Source: Saprospiraceae bacterium (GTDB lineage Bacteria; Bacteroidota; Bacteroidia; Chitinophagales; Saprospiraceae). From it: a DNA stretch of 64,000 bases. This document shows, piece by piece, positions 27,827-36,216 of this stretch (its first letter is position 1; every line of letters starts with the position of its first letter). The stretch lies in assembly GCA_016719855.1 (NCBI GenBank), contig JADJYH010000005.1:124001-188000 (forward strand), written 5' to 3'. A program made the translations under genes and the position numbers. The notes under the pieces are model-generated. The model was not told the DNA's origin and did no database searches. It was given only the letters and a program-made list of their open reading frames with translations.

Positions 27827-28603
27827 TCACGTCGGCGCAGTACGCTCCACCGCCCCTTTTATCCCCTCAAAAAGTTCCATGTACCGCCGCAGGAACCGTG
27901 GCTGAAACTCATGCGTGATGCCCAGCATGTCGTGCGTCACCAGCACCTGCCCATCGGCGTGCATGCCCTCTCCGATGCCGATGGTCGGGATGTGGAGGCT
28001 CTCGCTCACCTCCTTCGTCAGCGCAGCAGGTATTTTTTCCAAAACAACGGCGAAGCAGCCGACTTCTTCCAGCACCTTGGCGTCCTCCTTCAGCTTGGCG
28101 GCCTCCAATTCCTCCTTTGCCCGCACTTGGTAGGTCCCGAACTTGTAGATGCTCTGCGGCGTGAGGCCGAGGTGTCCCATCACCGGGATGCCCGCTGACA
28201 GGATGCGCTTCACTGATTCGGCAATCTCGGCACCGCCCTCCATTTTTACGGCGTGGGCACCCGACTCCTTCATGATTCGGATGGCACTCTCCAGCGCCAC
28301 CCGTGAGCTGCCCTGATAATAGCCGAACGGCAGGTCCACCACCACGAGCGCCTTTTTCACCCCCCGCACCACCGAGGCGGCGTGGTAAATCATCTGGTCG
28401 AGGGTGATGGGCAGCGTGGTCTCGTGGCCGGCCATCACGTTCGAGGCCGAGTCGCCGACGAGGATGACGTCCACCCCGCCTTCGTCAAGGATACGGGCCA
28501 TGGAGTAGTCGTAGCCGGTGAGCATGGTGATTTTCTCGCCACGCAGCTTCATGGCCTGCAGTACGTGGACGGTGATGCGCTTGACTTCTTTAGTTACGGA
28601 CAT
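27827..28603 (-). CDS. panB: 3-methyl-2-oxobutanoate hydroxymethyltransferase
   Basis: The 258-residue protein transfers a hydroxymethyl group from 5,10-methylene-tetrahydrofolate to ketoisovalerate, giving ketopantoate, the first committed step to pantothenate and coenzyme A. The family motifs are clear: MLTGYDYSMARILDEGGVD, VGDSASNVMAGHETTLPITL, VVDLPFGYYQ, KMEGG, PVMGHLGLTPQS and TIGIGEG. The length is typical. No panC or panD lies nearby. Its leader contains a word-repeat inverted repeat that begins 7 bases before the ATG, so it may control translation or message stability. Confidence 0.97.
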   Translation of the reverse strand: MSVTKEVKRITVHVLQAMKLRGEKITMLTGYDYSMARILDEGGVDVILVGDSASNVMAGHETTLPITLDQMIYHAASVVRGVKKALVVVDLPFGYYQGSSRVALESAIRIMKESGAHAVKMEGGAEIAESVKRILSAGIPVMGHLGLTPQSIYKFGTYQVRAKEELEAAKLKEDAKVLEEVGCFAVVLEKIPAALTKEVSESLHIPTIGIGEGMHADGQVLVTHDMLGITHEFQPRFLRRYMELFEGIKGAVERTAPT

Positions 28604-28609
28604 GGCAGA

Positions 28610-28696
28610 AGGATTGAAGGATTGATGGCGAGAAGGATTGAAGGACGGGGCGGTGGCTATGCCCTCAATCCTTCAATCCCTCAATCCTTCAATCCT
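28610..28696. repeat. Word-repeat inverted repeat in the panB leader
   Basis: aggattgaaggattga (28610-28625) is the exact complement of tcaatccttcaatcct (28681-28696). A second copy of each word set (28633-28645 and 28665-28680) also pairs. The hairpin lies between the panB start and its likely promoter box. Confidence 0.75.
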
Positions 28697-28706
28697 CGGA
28701 AAAGGC

Positions 28707-28714
28707 CAAAGGTA
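28707..28714 (-). promoter_or_regulatory. TAnnTTTG box of panB
   Basis: On the minus strand TACCTTTG (28714-28707) matches the -7 consensus, about 104 bases before the panB ATG. The -33 region is poor. If used, the transcript leader would carry the whole inverted repeat. Confidence 0.45.
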
Positions 28715-28771
28715 AATGTTTCTACCATTCCTTAATATTGCCGGGCGATTTGGCACCAACCATTATTTTTC

Positions 28772-31378
28772 ATGAAAAAAATCAAGAAGCCCCTCCTCCT
28801 TACCCTGGCCGTTTTGGCAGCAGTGGCCATCCTCGGCCAGTTCGTGCGGCTGCCGCTGCTGGGCGTACACCCGCACGGGGCCATCCCCAGGCACACAGCG
28901 ATGTTATTTCGCCTCAGCCCGGAAAATATCAAGCAATTGCAGTCGGAGGAGGGAAAAAAAAGCCTCGCCAATCTGGCCGTGCCAGCCTCTTTTTTGGCTG
29001 ACCTCACCGCTTTTGAAAAGCATTTTTCCAAAATTTTCAACCAAAAAAAGAAAGGTGAAACATTGGCCGTGCTACAACCGACCCGCAGCAGCGGCATGGA
29101 TGCCATGTTCATTTTCGATGGGATGCGGGACAACGACCTCGACGCCATTTTGGGCAACGACCCGGCTTGGCGCATGCGCAAATCCATCTTCAAAAACAAC
29201 GACGTGTACAGCGTGAAGGTCGGCAACGAAGCGTATGCACTGGCCCGCTTCCGCAACCTGCTGCTCTTCGCCCGCCATGCCTACCTCGTGGAGAACGCCC
29301 TAAGCCAGCTCGAAAAGCCAGCCAATTCGCTCTGCCGTGACAGCGGGTTTTCGGGCGTGGCAAAAGGCGCTGGCGCAACCAAGAACAGCCTCCCCGTGCT
29401 GCTAAACCTCGCAGAACTAGGCCCGCAGTTCAGTCCGTTGCTCGACCCTGCCCACCTTCACGACCTCGACGGATTGGTGATGGCCGCCCGCTGGCTGCGC
29501 TTCGATTTGCCCATTGACGACCCAAAAAGCAAGAAGTGGGGCGGCAGCTTCAGCATGGCCGAAGGCCACCCGCTGATGGACGCCAACGGCAATGGCGAGC
29601 CGAGGCCGTTCAAACAGGTGCTCGGCGCACTGCCCGACAACCTGGCTGCCTTCGCCTGGCTCTCTTGCGGGCGCATCGCAGCGGCGGCGGAGACGGGCCT
29701 TTGGCGCACCTACCTCGCCCCGTGGGCTTCCGACGAGGTAGCGGTTGCCGTCGGCGAACCGCTGGAAAGTGAAACTGCCGAGCAGTTTTTTTTGATAAAA
29801 TCAAAGGACAGCAAAGCGGCGGAAGCCAAGTTGGCTGCCCTGGCAAAGCGCCTCGAAAGCCCTGAAACTGCTGATTTTCAGATGTTCAAAATCCGTCGCT
29901 TCGTTGGCCTGCCACTCGACAAAATGCTCAAACTTGGCACTGGAATGCACGACCCCTACGGCACGGTACTGGGCGATTACGTGCTTTTTGCCAACTCAAA
30001 AACGGGTCTGGAGCGCTGGCTGGGCAAGTACCTCGCCGGACAGACCTGCGCCAAGAACGTGGATTTCCTACAATCACTCGACCACCTACCAACGGCTCCG
30101 AACGGCCTGCTGTACTTCGAGAGTGACCGGGCGTGGCCTTTGGCTTCGCAATTTTTTGATGAAAAAATGCTGGCCGAAATCGGTCGCAACCCGTTGAATT
30201 TCAGCCACTTGACCGCCACTTTTACCCGTCAGGGCAAAGTTTGCGACCTGCAATTTGCCACCCCCACCAAGTCCACCGATGAACGAACCTCCCCGGCCAA
30301 TATCCTCTGGAAAACACCGCTGGGCAACCGGGCGACCACCCCTCCCACGGTTTTCGTCAACCCGCAAACCGGTGAACAGGAGATTTTCGTGCAAGACGCC
30401 AGCCGCACGGTTTACCTGATTTCGAAGTCCGGGCGCATCCTCTGGCGGCGGGAACTGGAGGAGCCAATCCGCTCCAAGATATGGCAACTCGACCTGAACA
30501 ACGACGAGGAGGCGCAGTTTGCCTTCAGCACAGCCAGGGGTATCTTCGTCATTGACCACACAGGCGAAGACGTGGCGGGGTTCCCGCTCCAGTTGCAGAC
30601 CCCAGCATCCAACGGCGTGACAGTGGTGGATTTTTTCAAAAGCCATGAGTACGAATTTTTCATCGCCTGCGAGAACGGCAGTGCCTACGGTTTCGACGAA
30701 AAAGGCAGTCCGGTGGAGGGTTGGCGACCGAAAACGGACATCGGCAAGGTGCGCCACCCGCTCGTCCACTTCCAAGCCAAAGGCAAGGATTTCTTGATGC
30801 TGCTCGACACGGCAGGTGTCTTGCAGGTGTATCAAAAAAACGGCGAGTTCCGTTTTCCGAAGAAAAATTTAGGTTCAAAATTTATGCAAAGCCCTGATTT
30901 TCAGGCAGATGGGGACAGCCACCGCATTGTGACCTGCGACGACCACGGGCGGGTGACGGTGACCAACCTGGAGGGCACAGACTTCAAACTGGCATTGGAG
31001 GTTGGCAAAAAACAAGGCGTCAACTTCGCTTTCGCCGATGTGACTGGCGACGTGCGCAAGGATTATATCGCGTTGAGCGGCAGCGACCTCACCGTTTATT
31101 TTTACGAAGGGAAAAACTTCAAAAAAGCGTTCCGCTACCAGTTTGGGCAACCGCAGGACGCCGTTTTTCCAGTTGAATGGGCGAAGCGAAAAGCGTTCAC
31201 GGGCACGGTTTGCGAAGCGAAAAGCCAAATCAGCTTGCTCGACGGGCAGGGCAAAATTTTGCCGCAGTTTCCACTGGCTGGCACAACTGCATTTTCGGTG
31301 GCGGATTTGCTGGGCGACGGGAAACCTGTGGTAGTGGCGGGTAACGGGGCGAGCGTGGTGGCTTATTCGCTGGAGTGA
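28772..31378 (+). CDS. Membrane-anchored DUF3352-like protein with C-terminal beta-propeller
   Basis: The 868-residue protein has one N-terminal transmembrane anchor (residues 7-24). The region of about 40-490 resembles DUF3352: AMLFRLSPENI, VLQPTRSSG, GSFSMAEGHPL, and ALPDNLAAFAW. From about 500 a PQQ/WD-like propeller follows: TVYLISKSGRILWRRELEEPI, GIFVIDHTGEDVAGFPL, and DLLGDGKPVVVAGNG. The whole protein faces the periplasm. I know the layout in Bacteroidota but no function. It is transcribed divergently from panB. Nothing appears broken over its length. Confidence 0.75.
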   Translation: MKKIKKPLLLTLAVLAAVAILGQFVRLPLLGVHPHGAIPRHTAMLFRLSPENIKQLQSEEGKKSLANLAVPASFLADLTAFEKHFSKIFNQKKKGETLAVLQPTRSSGMDAMFIFDGMRDNDLDAILGNDPAWRMRKSIFKNNDVYSVKVGNEAYALARFRNLLLFARHAYLVENALSQLEKPANSLCRDSGFSGVAKGAGATKNSLPVLLNLAELGPQFSPLLDPAHLHDLDGLVMAARWLRFDLPIDDPKSKKWGGSFSMAEGHPLMDANGNGEPRPFKQVLGALPDNLAAFAWLSCGRIAAAAETGLWRTYLAPWASDEVAVAVGEPLESETAEQFFLIKSKDSKAAEAKLAALAKRLESPETADFQMFKIRRFVGLPLDKMLKLGTGMHDPYGTVLGDYVLFANSKTGLERWLGKYLAGQTCAKNVDFLQSLDHLPTAPNGLLYFESDRAWPLASQFFDEKMLAEIGRNPLNFSHLTATFTRQGKVCDLQFATPTKSTDERTSPANILWKTPLGNRATTPPTVFVNPQTGEQEIFVQDASRTVYLISKSGRILWRRELEEPIRSKIWQLDLNNDEEAQFAFSTARGIFVIDHTGEDVAGFPLQLQTPASNGVTVVDFFKSHEYEFFIACENGSAYGFDEKGSPVEGWRPKTDIGKVRHPLVHFQAKGKDFLMLLDTAGVLQVYQKNGEFRFPKKNLGSKFMQSPDFQADGDSHRIVTCDDHGRVTVTNLEGTDFKLALEVGKKQGVNFAFADVTGDVRKDYIALSGSDLTVYFYEGKNFKKAFRYQFGQPQDAVFPVEWAKRKAFTGTVCEAKSQISLLDGQGKILPQFPLAGTTAFSVADLLGDGKPVVVAGNGASVVAYSLE

Positions 31379-31383
31379 GCGGA

Positions 31384-31887
31384 CTAAAGTTCGATTTCCC
31401 AGCGAAAACAATCGAGGTCGTTGACCACTTCTTCGCCGACTCGTGCAAACCCGCATTTTTCGAGCACCCGATTCGAGGCCAAGTTTAGTTGGTTGGTATA
31501 GGCGACAAACTTGGAGATGCCCATTTCATCAAGGCCGTATTTCATCATGCGCTGGGTGGCCTCGGTGGCCAAGCCCTGGCCAGTATGCTCTTTCGAGATG
31601 GTGTACCCGACCTCCACTTCATTGCCCGGCTGAAAATGCAGGTGTCGGAATACAGCATAGCCGATAAAAAGCTGATTATCAGTGGATTCCATTGCCAAGA
31701 CACCGAAGCCTGGGTTCTCGGCAGCATACTTTTCCCAGATTGCCATGCGCTCCCACACAGGAGCCTCCTCAGTCACCACGGGGCGGATGAAGTGCATGGC
31801 CACCGGGTCGGATTGCAGGCGGTAGATATGCGGGAAGTCGGCGTCGTTGATGAGGCGGAAGGAAAGTCTATCGGATTTGAACTGCAT
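31384..31887 (-). CDS. GNAT N-acetyltransferase (RimJ/RimL group)
   Basis: The 167-residue protein starts MQFKSDRLSFRLINDADFPH, the usual RimJ/RimL opening. The middle has VEVGYTISKEHTGQGLATEATQRMM, which contains the acetyl-CoA pyrophosphate-binding Q/R-x-x-G-x-G/A (TGQGLA), and the end has NLASNRVLEKCGFARVGEE. It transfers an acetyl group to an amino group; the substrate is unknown. Its stop lies 5 bases from the convergent propeller gene stop, and upstream it is divergent to another GNAT gene with a shared 168-base control region. Confidence 0.88.
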   Translation of the reverse strand: MQFKSDRLSFRLINDADFPHIYRLQSDPVAMHFIRPVVTEEAPVWERMAIWEKYAAENPGFGVLAMESTDNQLFIGYAVFRHLHFQPGNEVEVGYTISKEHTGQGLATEATQRMMKYGLDEMGISKFVAYTNQLNLASNRVLEKCGFARVGEEVVNDLDCFRWEIEL

Positions 31888-32055
31888 GGTTTGAAAGACA
31901 GGAAACGGTTGAATTTGGTTTCAATTCTCCGGCTATCTTGAAAGATTTTACCAAAAATTGAGGTCTAACATGATTTTAAGGTAAAAAGAATGGCAAGTCT
32001 GGGGCGTATTCCGTTTTTTGCAAAAATTTTCAAACATCCGAATCAAACACATCCC

Positions 32056-32616
32056 ATGCTGTTGAACAACCTCACCACTGCCCGCCTGCGGTTCAGGCCG
32101 CTCAACCTTGCCGACAAGCCCCAGTTGATGGCTTTTTTTGAAGACCCAGTTGCCAACAAGTTCCTGTTCGTCAAAACCGACGTTTCCGCTTTCACCGACA
32201 CTTGGCTGCGCCGCCAATTTGGCCGCTACGAGAACGAAATGGGCGGCCTCCACGCCTTGGAATTGATAGAAACCGGTGAGTTCATCGGGCAGGCAGGCCT
32301 ATTGTTCCAGTGGGTGGACGGCATACCGAAATGGGAGGTCAGTTACCACCTCTTCCAGGAGCATTGGGGCAAGGGCTACGCAACGGAAGCTGCCATCGCC
32401 TGCCGTGATTTTTGCTTCGAAAATGAAATGGCCGAAACGCTGATTTCGCTCATTCATCCTGACAACCTGCGCTCGCAGGCCGTCGCCAAACGCAACGCCA
32501 TGACGGAATGGAAGCGCACGACGTGGCGGGAGATGCCGGTGGTGGTGTACCGTGCTCGCAGAGCAGATTGGGAAGCTTTGAAGGTAGGATTAAGGTTGGG
32601 TTTGATTCGCCGTTAG
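32056..32616 (+). CDS. GNAT N-acetyltransferase
   Basis: The 186-residue product begins MLLNNLTTARLRFRPLNLAD, again RimJ/RimL-like. It has KWEVSYHLFQEHWGKGYATEAAIACRD, in which WGKGYA binds the acetyl-CoA phosphates, and ISLIHPDNLRSQAVAKRNAM near the end, the site where an Asn-x-x-S helix usually contacts CoA. I chose the ATG at 32056 over 31990 because similarity starts there. The acceptor is unknown. It is divergent from the GNAT gene at 31384-31887. Confidence 0.85.
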   Translation: MLLNNLTTARLRFRPLNLADKPQLMAFFEDPVANKFLFVKTDVSAFTDTWLRRQFGRYENEMGGLHALELIETGEFIGQAGLLFQWVDGIPKWEVSYHLFQEHWGKGYATEAAIACRDFCFENEMAETLISLIHPDNLRSQAVAKRNAMTEWKRTTWREMPVVVYRARRADWEALKVGLRLGLIRR

Positions 32617-32783
32617 CTTTTGGCTATTTGCTTTGCGCAAAAGGACCAAACTGGCTCAAATAACAACCCGGTCAGCAACAGGTTCCTCCGCACCAGGTCA
32701 TCGAACAGCACATTCTTGAAGGCCGAGAGGTCTTTGTAAAACTTGTGGGTGTTGTCCTCCGACTTCCTGAGAAGTCCATTCAG
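32613..32783 (-). pseudogene. Open coding remnant, possibly the 3' end of a lost gene
   Basis: On the minus strand 32783-32613 is open and reads LNGLLRKSEDNTHKFYKDLS, continuing with helical protein-like text to IAKS and a TAA. There is no start: an in-frame TGA lies at 32786-32784. The pattern (EDN..KFYKD..) faintly recalls the C-terminus of type I restriction R subunits, but the similarity is too short to rely on. It overlaps the GNAT stop codon by a few bases. Confidence 0.3.
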
Positions 32784-32825
32784 TCAACAGGCAAATGACA
32801 TCACCCCAAATTTCCCCGCCCAAAA

Positions 32826-32858
32826 TTGACGCCCATCCCAATCCCAATTGTAGCTTTG
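32826..32858 (+). promoter_or_regulatory. Promoter of the Gfo/Idh/MocA gene
   Basis: TTG (32826-32828) and TAGCTTTG (32851-32858) are separated by 22 bases, close to the Bacteroidota consensus spacing. The expected start near 32865 leaves a leader of about 45 bases before the ATG at 32910. Confidence 0.55.
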
Positions 32859-32909
32859 CTTGAACCCAAAACAATTCAACAATTTAACAACCACAACTAT
32901 TTCATCATC

Positions 32910-34301
32910 ATGAAAAACACCCGCCGCAACTTCGTCAAGCGCCTCGCAGCCGGGGCCGTTGCCACCGCCATTTTGCCGAAGGTGGCCAACAGCGCCAACG
33001 TCAAACCGGAAACCCTGCATTGGGAAGCACCCACCGACCGCTTCGGCCCGAACGACAAGATTCGCATTGCAGGCATCGGCATGGGTATCATGGGCTTCGG
33101 GAACCTGAGCACCGCCATCAAAGTGCCGGGCGTGGAAGTCGCCGCCGCTTGCGACCTCTACGACGGCCACCTCGAACACGCCAAGGAGGTGTACGGCAAG
33201 GACATTTTCACCACCCGCAACTTCGAGGAGATACTCAGCCGTAAGGATATTGACGCCGTCTTCGTCAGCACTTCCGACCATTGGCACGACCATATCAGCA
33301 TCGCTGCGCTCAATGCGGGCAAGGCCGTTTACTGCGAAAAACCGATGGTGCAGCACATCAACGAGGGCAGCGCCGTGATTGACGCCCAACGCAAGACCGG
33401 AAAGATTTTGCAGGTGGGCAGCCAGCGGGTCAGCTCGTTGGTGATGGCCAAGGCGAAGGAGCTTTACCAGTCAGGCGCCATCGGCGAACTGATTTCTGCC
33501 GAGGCTTGGGTGGACCGCCAGTCAGCGAATGGCGCTTGGCAGTACAGCATCCCCACCGATGCCTCAGAGAAAACGGTGGGGTGGGACCGCTTCCTCGGCG
33601 ATGCGCCCAAACGAGCCTACGACCCGCTGCGTTTTTTTCGCTGGCGCAATTACCAGGACTACGGCACGGGCGTCGGTGGCGACCTGTTCGTACACCTGTT
33701 CAGCGGCCTCCACTTCATGCTCGACACGCCAGGCCCAGAGCTGATTTTCGCCACCGGCGGCCTCCGCTACTGGAAGGATGGACGTGACGTGCCCGACATC
33801 CAAATCGCCTTGATGGACTATCCGAAAACGGCCACGCATCCCGCCTTCAACCTGCAAATGCGGGTGAACCTCATCAGCGGCGACGGGGGCGGCTGGATGA
33901 ACCGCCTCGTTGGTTCGGAGGGCGTGCTGGAGGTTGGTTGGTCGGACGTGAAGTTGAAGCGCAACCCGGTTGACCCGCAGCCTGGCTACGGCGGCTGGGA
34001 CACCTACAACACTTTTACCGAAGCACAGCAGAAGGATTACGAACGCTGGTACAAAGCAAAATACCCGCCTTTGAAGCCTCAAATCCAAGCGCCAAAAGAG
34101 CAACAGTGGCTCACCCCAGAGGGCTACGACGAGCGCCTCGACCACCACCGCAATTTCTTCGATTGCGTCCGCAACGGCAAACAACCCGTGGAGGACGCCG
34201 TCTTTGGCTTCCGTGCGGCGGCGCCTTCCTTGGCTGCCAACATCAGCTATTTTGAAAAGAAACTGGTGAAGTGGGATGCTGTGGGGATGAAGATGATTTG
34301 A
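32910..34301 (+). CDS. Tat-exported Gfo/Idh/MocA-family oxidoreductase
   Basis: The 463-residue protein begins with a twin-arginine signal (NTRRNFVKRLAAGAVATAILPK), so it is exported folded with its nucleotide cofactor. The Rossmann motif is RIAGIGMGIMGFGNL, then AACDLYDGH, VFVSTSDHWH and the conserved YCEKPMVQHINEGSAV, where EKP is the family hallmark. The second half is the alpha/beta dimerisation domain with a WVDRQSANG stretch. Members oxidise or reduce sugars and related polyols; the Bacteroidota Tat forms are often linked to polysaccharide breakdown, including alpha-N-acetylgalactosaminidase activity. I chose the ATG at 32910 because the Tat signal starts there. Confidence 0.9.
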   Translation: MKNTRRNFVKRLAAGAVATAILPKVANSANVKPETLHWEAPTDRFGPNDKIRIAGIGMGIMGFGNLSTAIKVPGVEVAAACDLYDGHLEHAKEVYGKDIFTTRNFEEILSRKDIDAVFVSTSDHWHDHISIAALNAGKAVYCEKPMVQHINEGSAVIDAQRKTGKILQVGSQRVSSLVMAKAKELYQSGAIGELISAEAWVDRQSANGAWQYSIPTDASEKTVGWDRFLGDAPKRAYDPLRFFRWRNYQDYGTGVGGDLFVHLFSGLHFMLDTPGPELIFATGGLRYWKDGRDVPDIQIALMDYPKTATHPAFNLQMRVNLISGDGGGWMNRLVGSEGVLEVGWSDVKLKRNPVDPQPGYGGWDTYNTFTEAQQKDYERWYKAKYPPLKPQIQAPKEQQWLTPEGYDERLDHHRNFFDCVRNGKQPVEDAVFGFRAAAPSLAANISYFEKKLVKWDAVGMKMI

Positions 34302-34604
34302 TTGACGATTTACGACTGACGATTTACGATTGGGGTGCAGGGTTTCCCCATCTTCAATCGCCGATGATGGCCATTATTGAATTTCAAAGAGCAGGCAGGT
34401 TTGATTGACGATTTACGACTGACGATTTGATTGGGGGGGTTGTTTGCGAAGCGGGGGCCAGTTGTTGGTTGACGGGATTTACTGGGATGCGGGTTCCCAG
34501 TCTTCAATCGCCGAAACAGCGGTGATGGCCATTATTGAATTTCAAGCAGGGCAAGAACGAACTGGCCCAATCGTAAATCGTAAATCGTAAATCGTCAATC
34601 CTTT
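34302..34604. repeat. Compound repeat region with 150-base period
   Basis: A module containing ttgacgatttacgactgacg words and tcttcaatcgccg...ggccattattgaatttcaa is repeated: 34351-34398 matches 34501-34550. At the right end an inverted copy (aatcgtaaatcgtaaatcgt, 34573-34592) pairs with the words at 34302-34332. The right copy lies inside the 3' end of the T9SS gene on the other strand. Confidence 0.75.
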
Positions 34605-35247
34605 CCGCTTGGGTAATCACCAGCCTGCGGGTAAAGGTCTTGCCCTTGTGTGCCACGCTGACGGAGTACATGCCGGGGTTCATCGAGCCGAGTTCGATGC
34701 GGAGGATGCCGTCGTCCACGGCAGGGATGTGCTGGCGGTAAACTTGCTCGCCGATGCCGTCGAATATGAATACCTCGACTTCTTTTCCCCTGAATTTTTT
34801 CATCAAAAGATTGACTTGTCGGCCAGTTGGGTTAGGGAAAATCTCGAAGGCGGCCACTTCCTTGAAGTAGAGGATTTTGCGCTCGCTGAAGACCATTTCG
34901 CCATCGGCGAGGGTGAAGCGGATGCGGTAAAAATTCTCACCCGGCATAGGGTCGTTGTCTTGCTCCCGGTAGGCGTCGGTATCGCCAGCGGCGACGAAGT
35001 GGTCGTCGTAGGTGATGATGCCTTGGTAATCAAGCCCATCGGATGAGCGCTCCACCGTGAAGCCTACTAGGTCTTTGTCGAAGGTGGCATTCCAGTATAA
35101 TTCAGCTGACCATCCGGTGGATTCGGCGGTCAAGGAGATGATATGTTGATTTGGGTTGAACGGACGGAGGTCGGATGCTATGCAGTATCCATTTGGCGAA
35201 GCTGCCAAAAATGGCAGCCAGAGGGTAAGGTAAAGTGTTTGATTCAT
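34504..35247 (-). CDS. Small secreted protein with type A T9SS sorting domain and repeat-encoded tail
   Basis: The 247-residue protein has a signal-like N-terminus, a fibronectin-like segment (WNATFDKDLVGFTVERSSDG, FYRIRFTLADGE) and a Por-type sorting domain: FEIFPNPTGRQVNLLM, VEVFIFDGIGEQVYR, GMYSVSVAHKGKTFTRRLVI. Such domains lead the protein through T9SS to the surface, where they are normally removed or anchored. The natural end should be near RLVITQ. Here the frame runs on for about 34 residues, of which the first (DDLRFTIYDW) translate the repeat words of the intergenic element. The extra tail may block recognition by T9SS. Confidence 0.78.
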   Translation of the reverse strand: MNQTLYLTLWLPFLAASPNGYCIASDLRPFNPNQHIISLTAESTGWSAELYWNATFDKDLVGFTVERSSDGLDYQGIITYDDHFVAAGDTDAYREQDNDPMPGENFYRIRFTLADGEMVFSERKILYFKEVAAFEIFPNPTGRQVNLLMKKFRGKEVEVFIFDGIGEQVYRQHIPAVDDGILRIELGSMNPGMYSVSVAHKGKTFTRRLVITQAERIDDLRFTIYDWASSFLPCLKFNNGHHRCFGD

Positions 35248-35368
35248 GGTGATTATAAAATATGTCCTTTTAGAGAGGCAGGAGTATTCTACAGCGGTGG
35301 GACCATAATGGTTGGCAAAACTAAGTGAATTACTTGATACATGGGCGTTTTTGTCAAAATCGTTTGCA

Positions 35369-35540
35369 CAATGGTTCGTGAAGGTTTCAAGTTTCCCGTT
35401 TCACGGGGGGCTCCCGTCAATTGAAAATGGCGTACATTTTTATAGCAAATCAACCTCTTAAAAAATGGATGTAGCAGAGTTTTCCCTGAAACTTGAAACC
35501 CTGTCTGCCGACAGGCAGACAAAAACCTCACGAACCATTG
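35369..35540. repeat. Nested inverted repeat in a divergent promoter region
   Basis: caatggttcgtg (35369-35380) pairs with 35529-35540, and gtttcaagtttc (35384-35395) pairs with 35488-35499. A hairpin gtctgcc-gaca-ggcagac sits at 35503-35520. It lies between the divergent T9SS and marC-like genes, not at a 3' end as most others do. Confidence 0.6.
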
Positions 35541-35567
35541 TTACAATATTGGCATTGAAAACTTGCC

Positions 35568-35575
35568 TATTTTTG
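35568..35575 (+). promoter_or_regulatory. TAnnTTTG box of the marC-like gene
   Basis: TATTTTTG (35568-35575) lies only 14 bases before the ATG at 35590, giving a leader of about 8 bases. A TTG 16 bases upstream of the box (35549-35551) is a possible -33 element. Confidence 0.5.
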
Positions 35576-35589
35576 CAAAAATTTGACTC

Positions 35590-36216
35590 ATGGAGTTTTT
35601 TCTAGCCACGTTGTTTTCACTTTTTTCCATCGTTGACCCGCCAGGCGCTGTGCCGGTGTACATCTCGCTCACGAGTGGCATGGAGGCAAAGCAGCGCAAC
35701 CGTCTCGCCCTTTTTTCGAGTATTTACTTCCTGCTTATCTTGCTCGGCTTCTTTCTGGCTGGCACCTACATCCTCAGCTTTTTTGGATTAACAATACACT
35801 CCATGCGCATAGCGGGTGGCATGGTGCTGCTCAGCACGGGGTTCAGTCTCATGGGCGGCAATTTTGCGAAGCGAAAGGGCTACAACGACAACGTGGCCGC
35901 CGACGCCAAGAGCCGCTCCGAAATCGCCTTCACGCCCATGGCCATGCCGCTGCTGTCGGGGCCGGGGAGCATTTCCTATCTCATCACCATGTTCAAGCAG
36001 CACCCCGACTGGAACGAGCGGGTCTGGATTCTGGCGGCCATCCTGGCGATGGGGGTGATGGTCTATCTCACGCTGCGGGCTGCGCCGCTGCTGTTCAAAA
36101 TCTTCGGGCAGGGCGGCCTCAGCGCCATCGCCCGCATCATGGGCTTTTTGGTGGTGGCCATCGGCGTACAGTTCATCGTGGATGGGCTGGTGCACCTGGT
36201 GGGGGAGATGGAGTAG
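35590..36216 (+). CDS. MarC-family integral membrane protein
   Basis: The 208-residue protein has six hydrophobic helices and the MarC family motif LFSIVDPPGAVPVYISLT near the start, then IAGGMVLLSTGFSLM, MAMPLLSGPGSISYL and AIARIMGFLVVAIGVQFIVDG. MarC proteins were once linked to multiple antibiotic resistance, which was later withdrawn; they are better described as NAAT-like inner-membrane transporters of uncertain substrate. The central charged loop (KRKGYNDNVAADAKSRSE) is cytoplasmic. Its 3' end overlaps the convergent gene by about 44 bases. Confidence 0.9.
   Translation: MEFFLATLFSLFSIVDPPGAVPVYISLTSGMEAKQRNRLALFSSIYFLLILLGFFLAGTYILSFFGLTIHSMRIAGGMVLLSTGFSLMGGNFAKRKGYNDNVAADAKSRSEIAFTPMAMPLLSGPGSISYLITMFKQHPDWNERVWILAAILAMGVMVYLTLRAAPLLFKIFGQGGLSAIARIMGFLVVAIGVQFIVDGLVHLVGEME

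Noticed and set aside
34302..34604. A CRISPR array, suggested by regular word repeats.
   Set aside because: The repeats are contiguous, inverted in part and lack uniform spacers; there are no cas genes.
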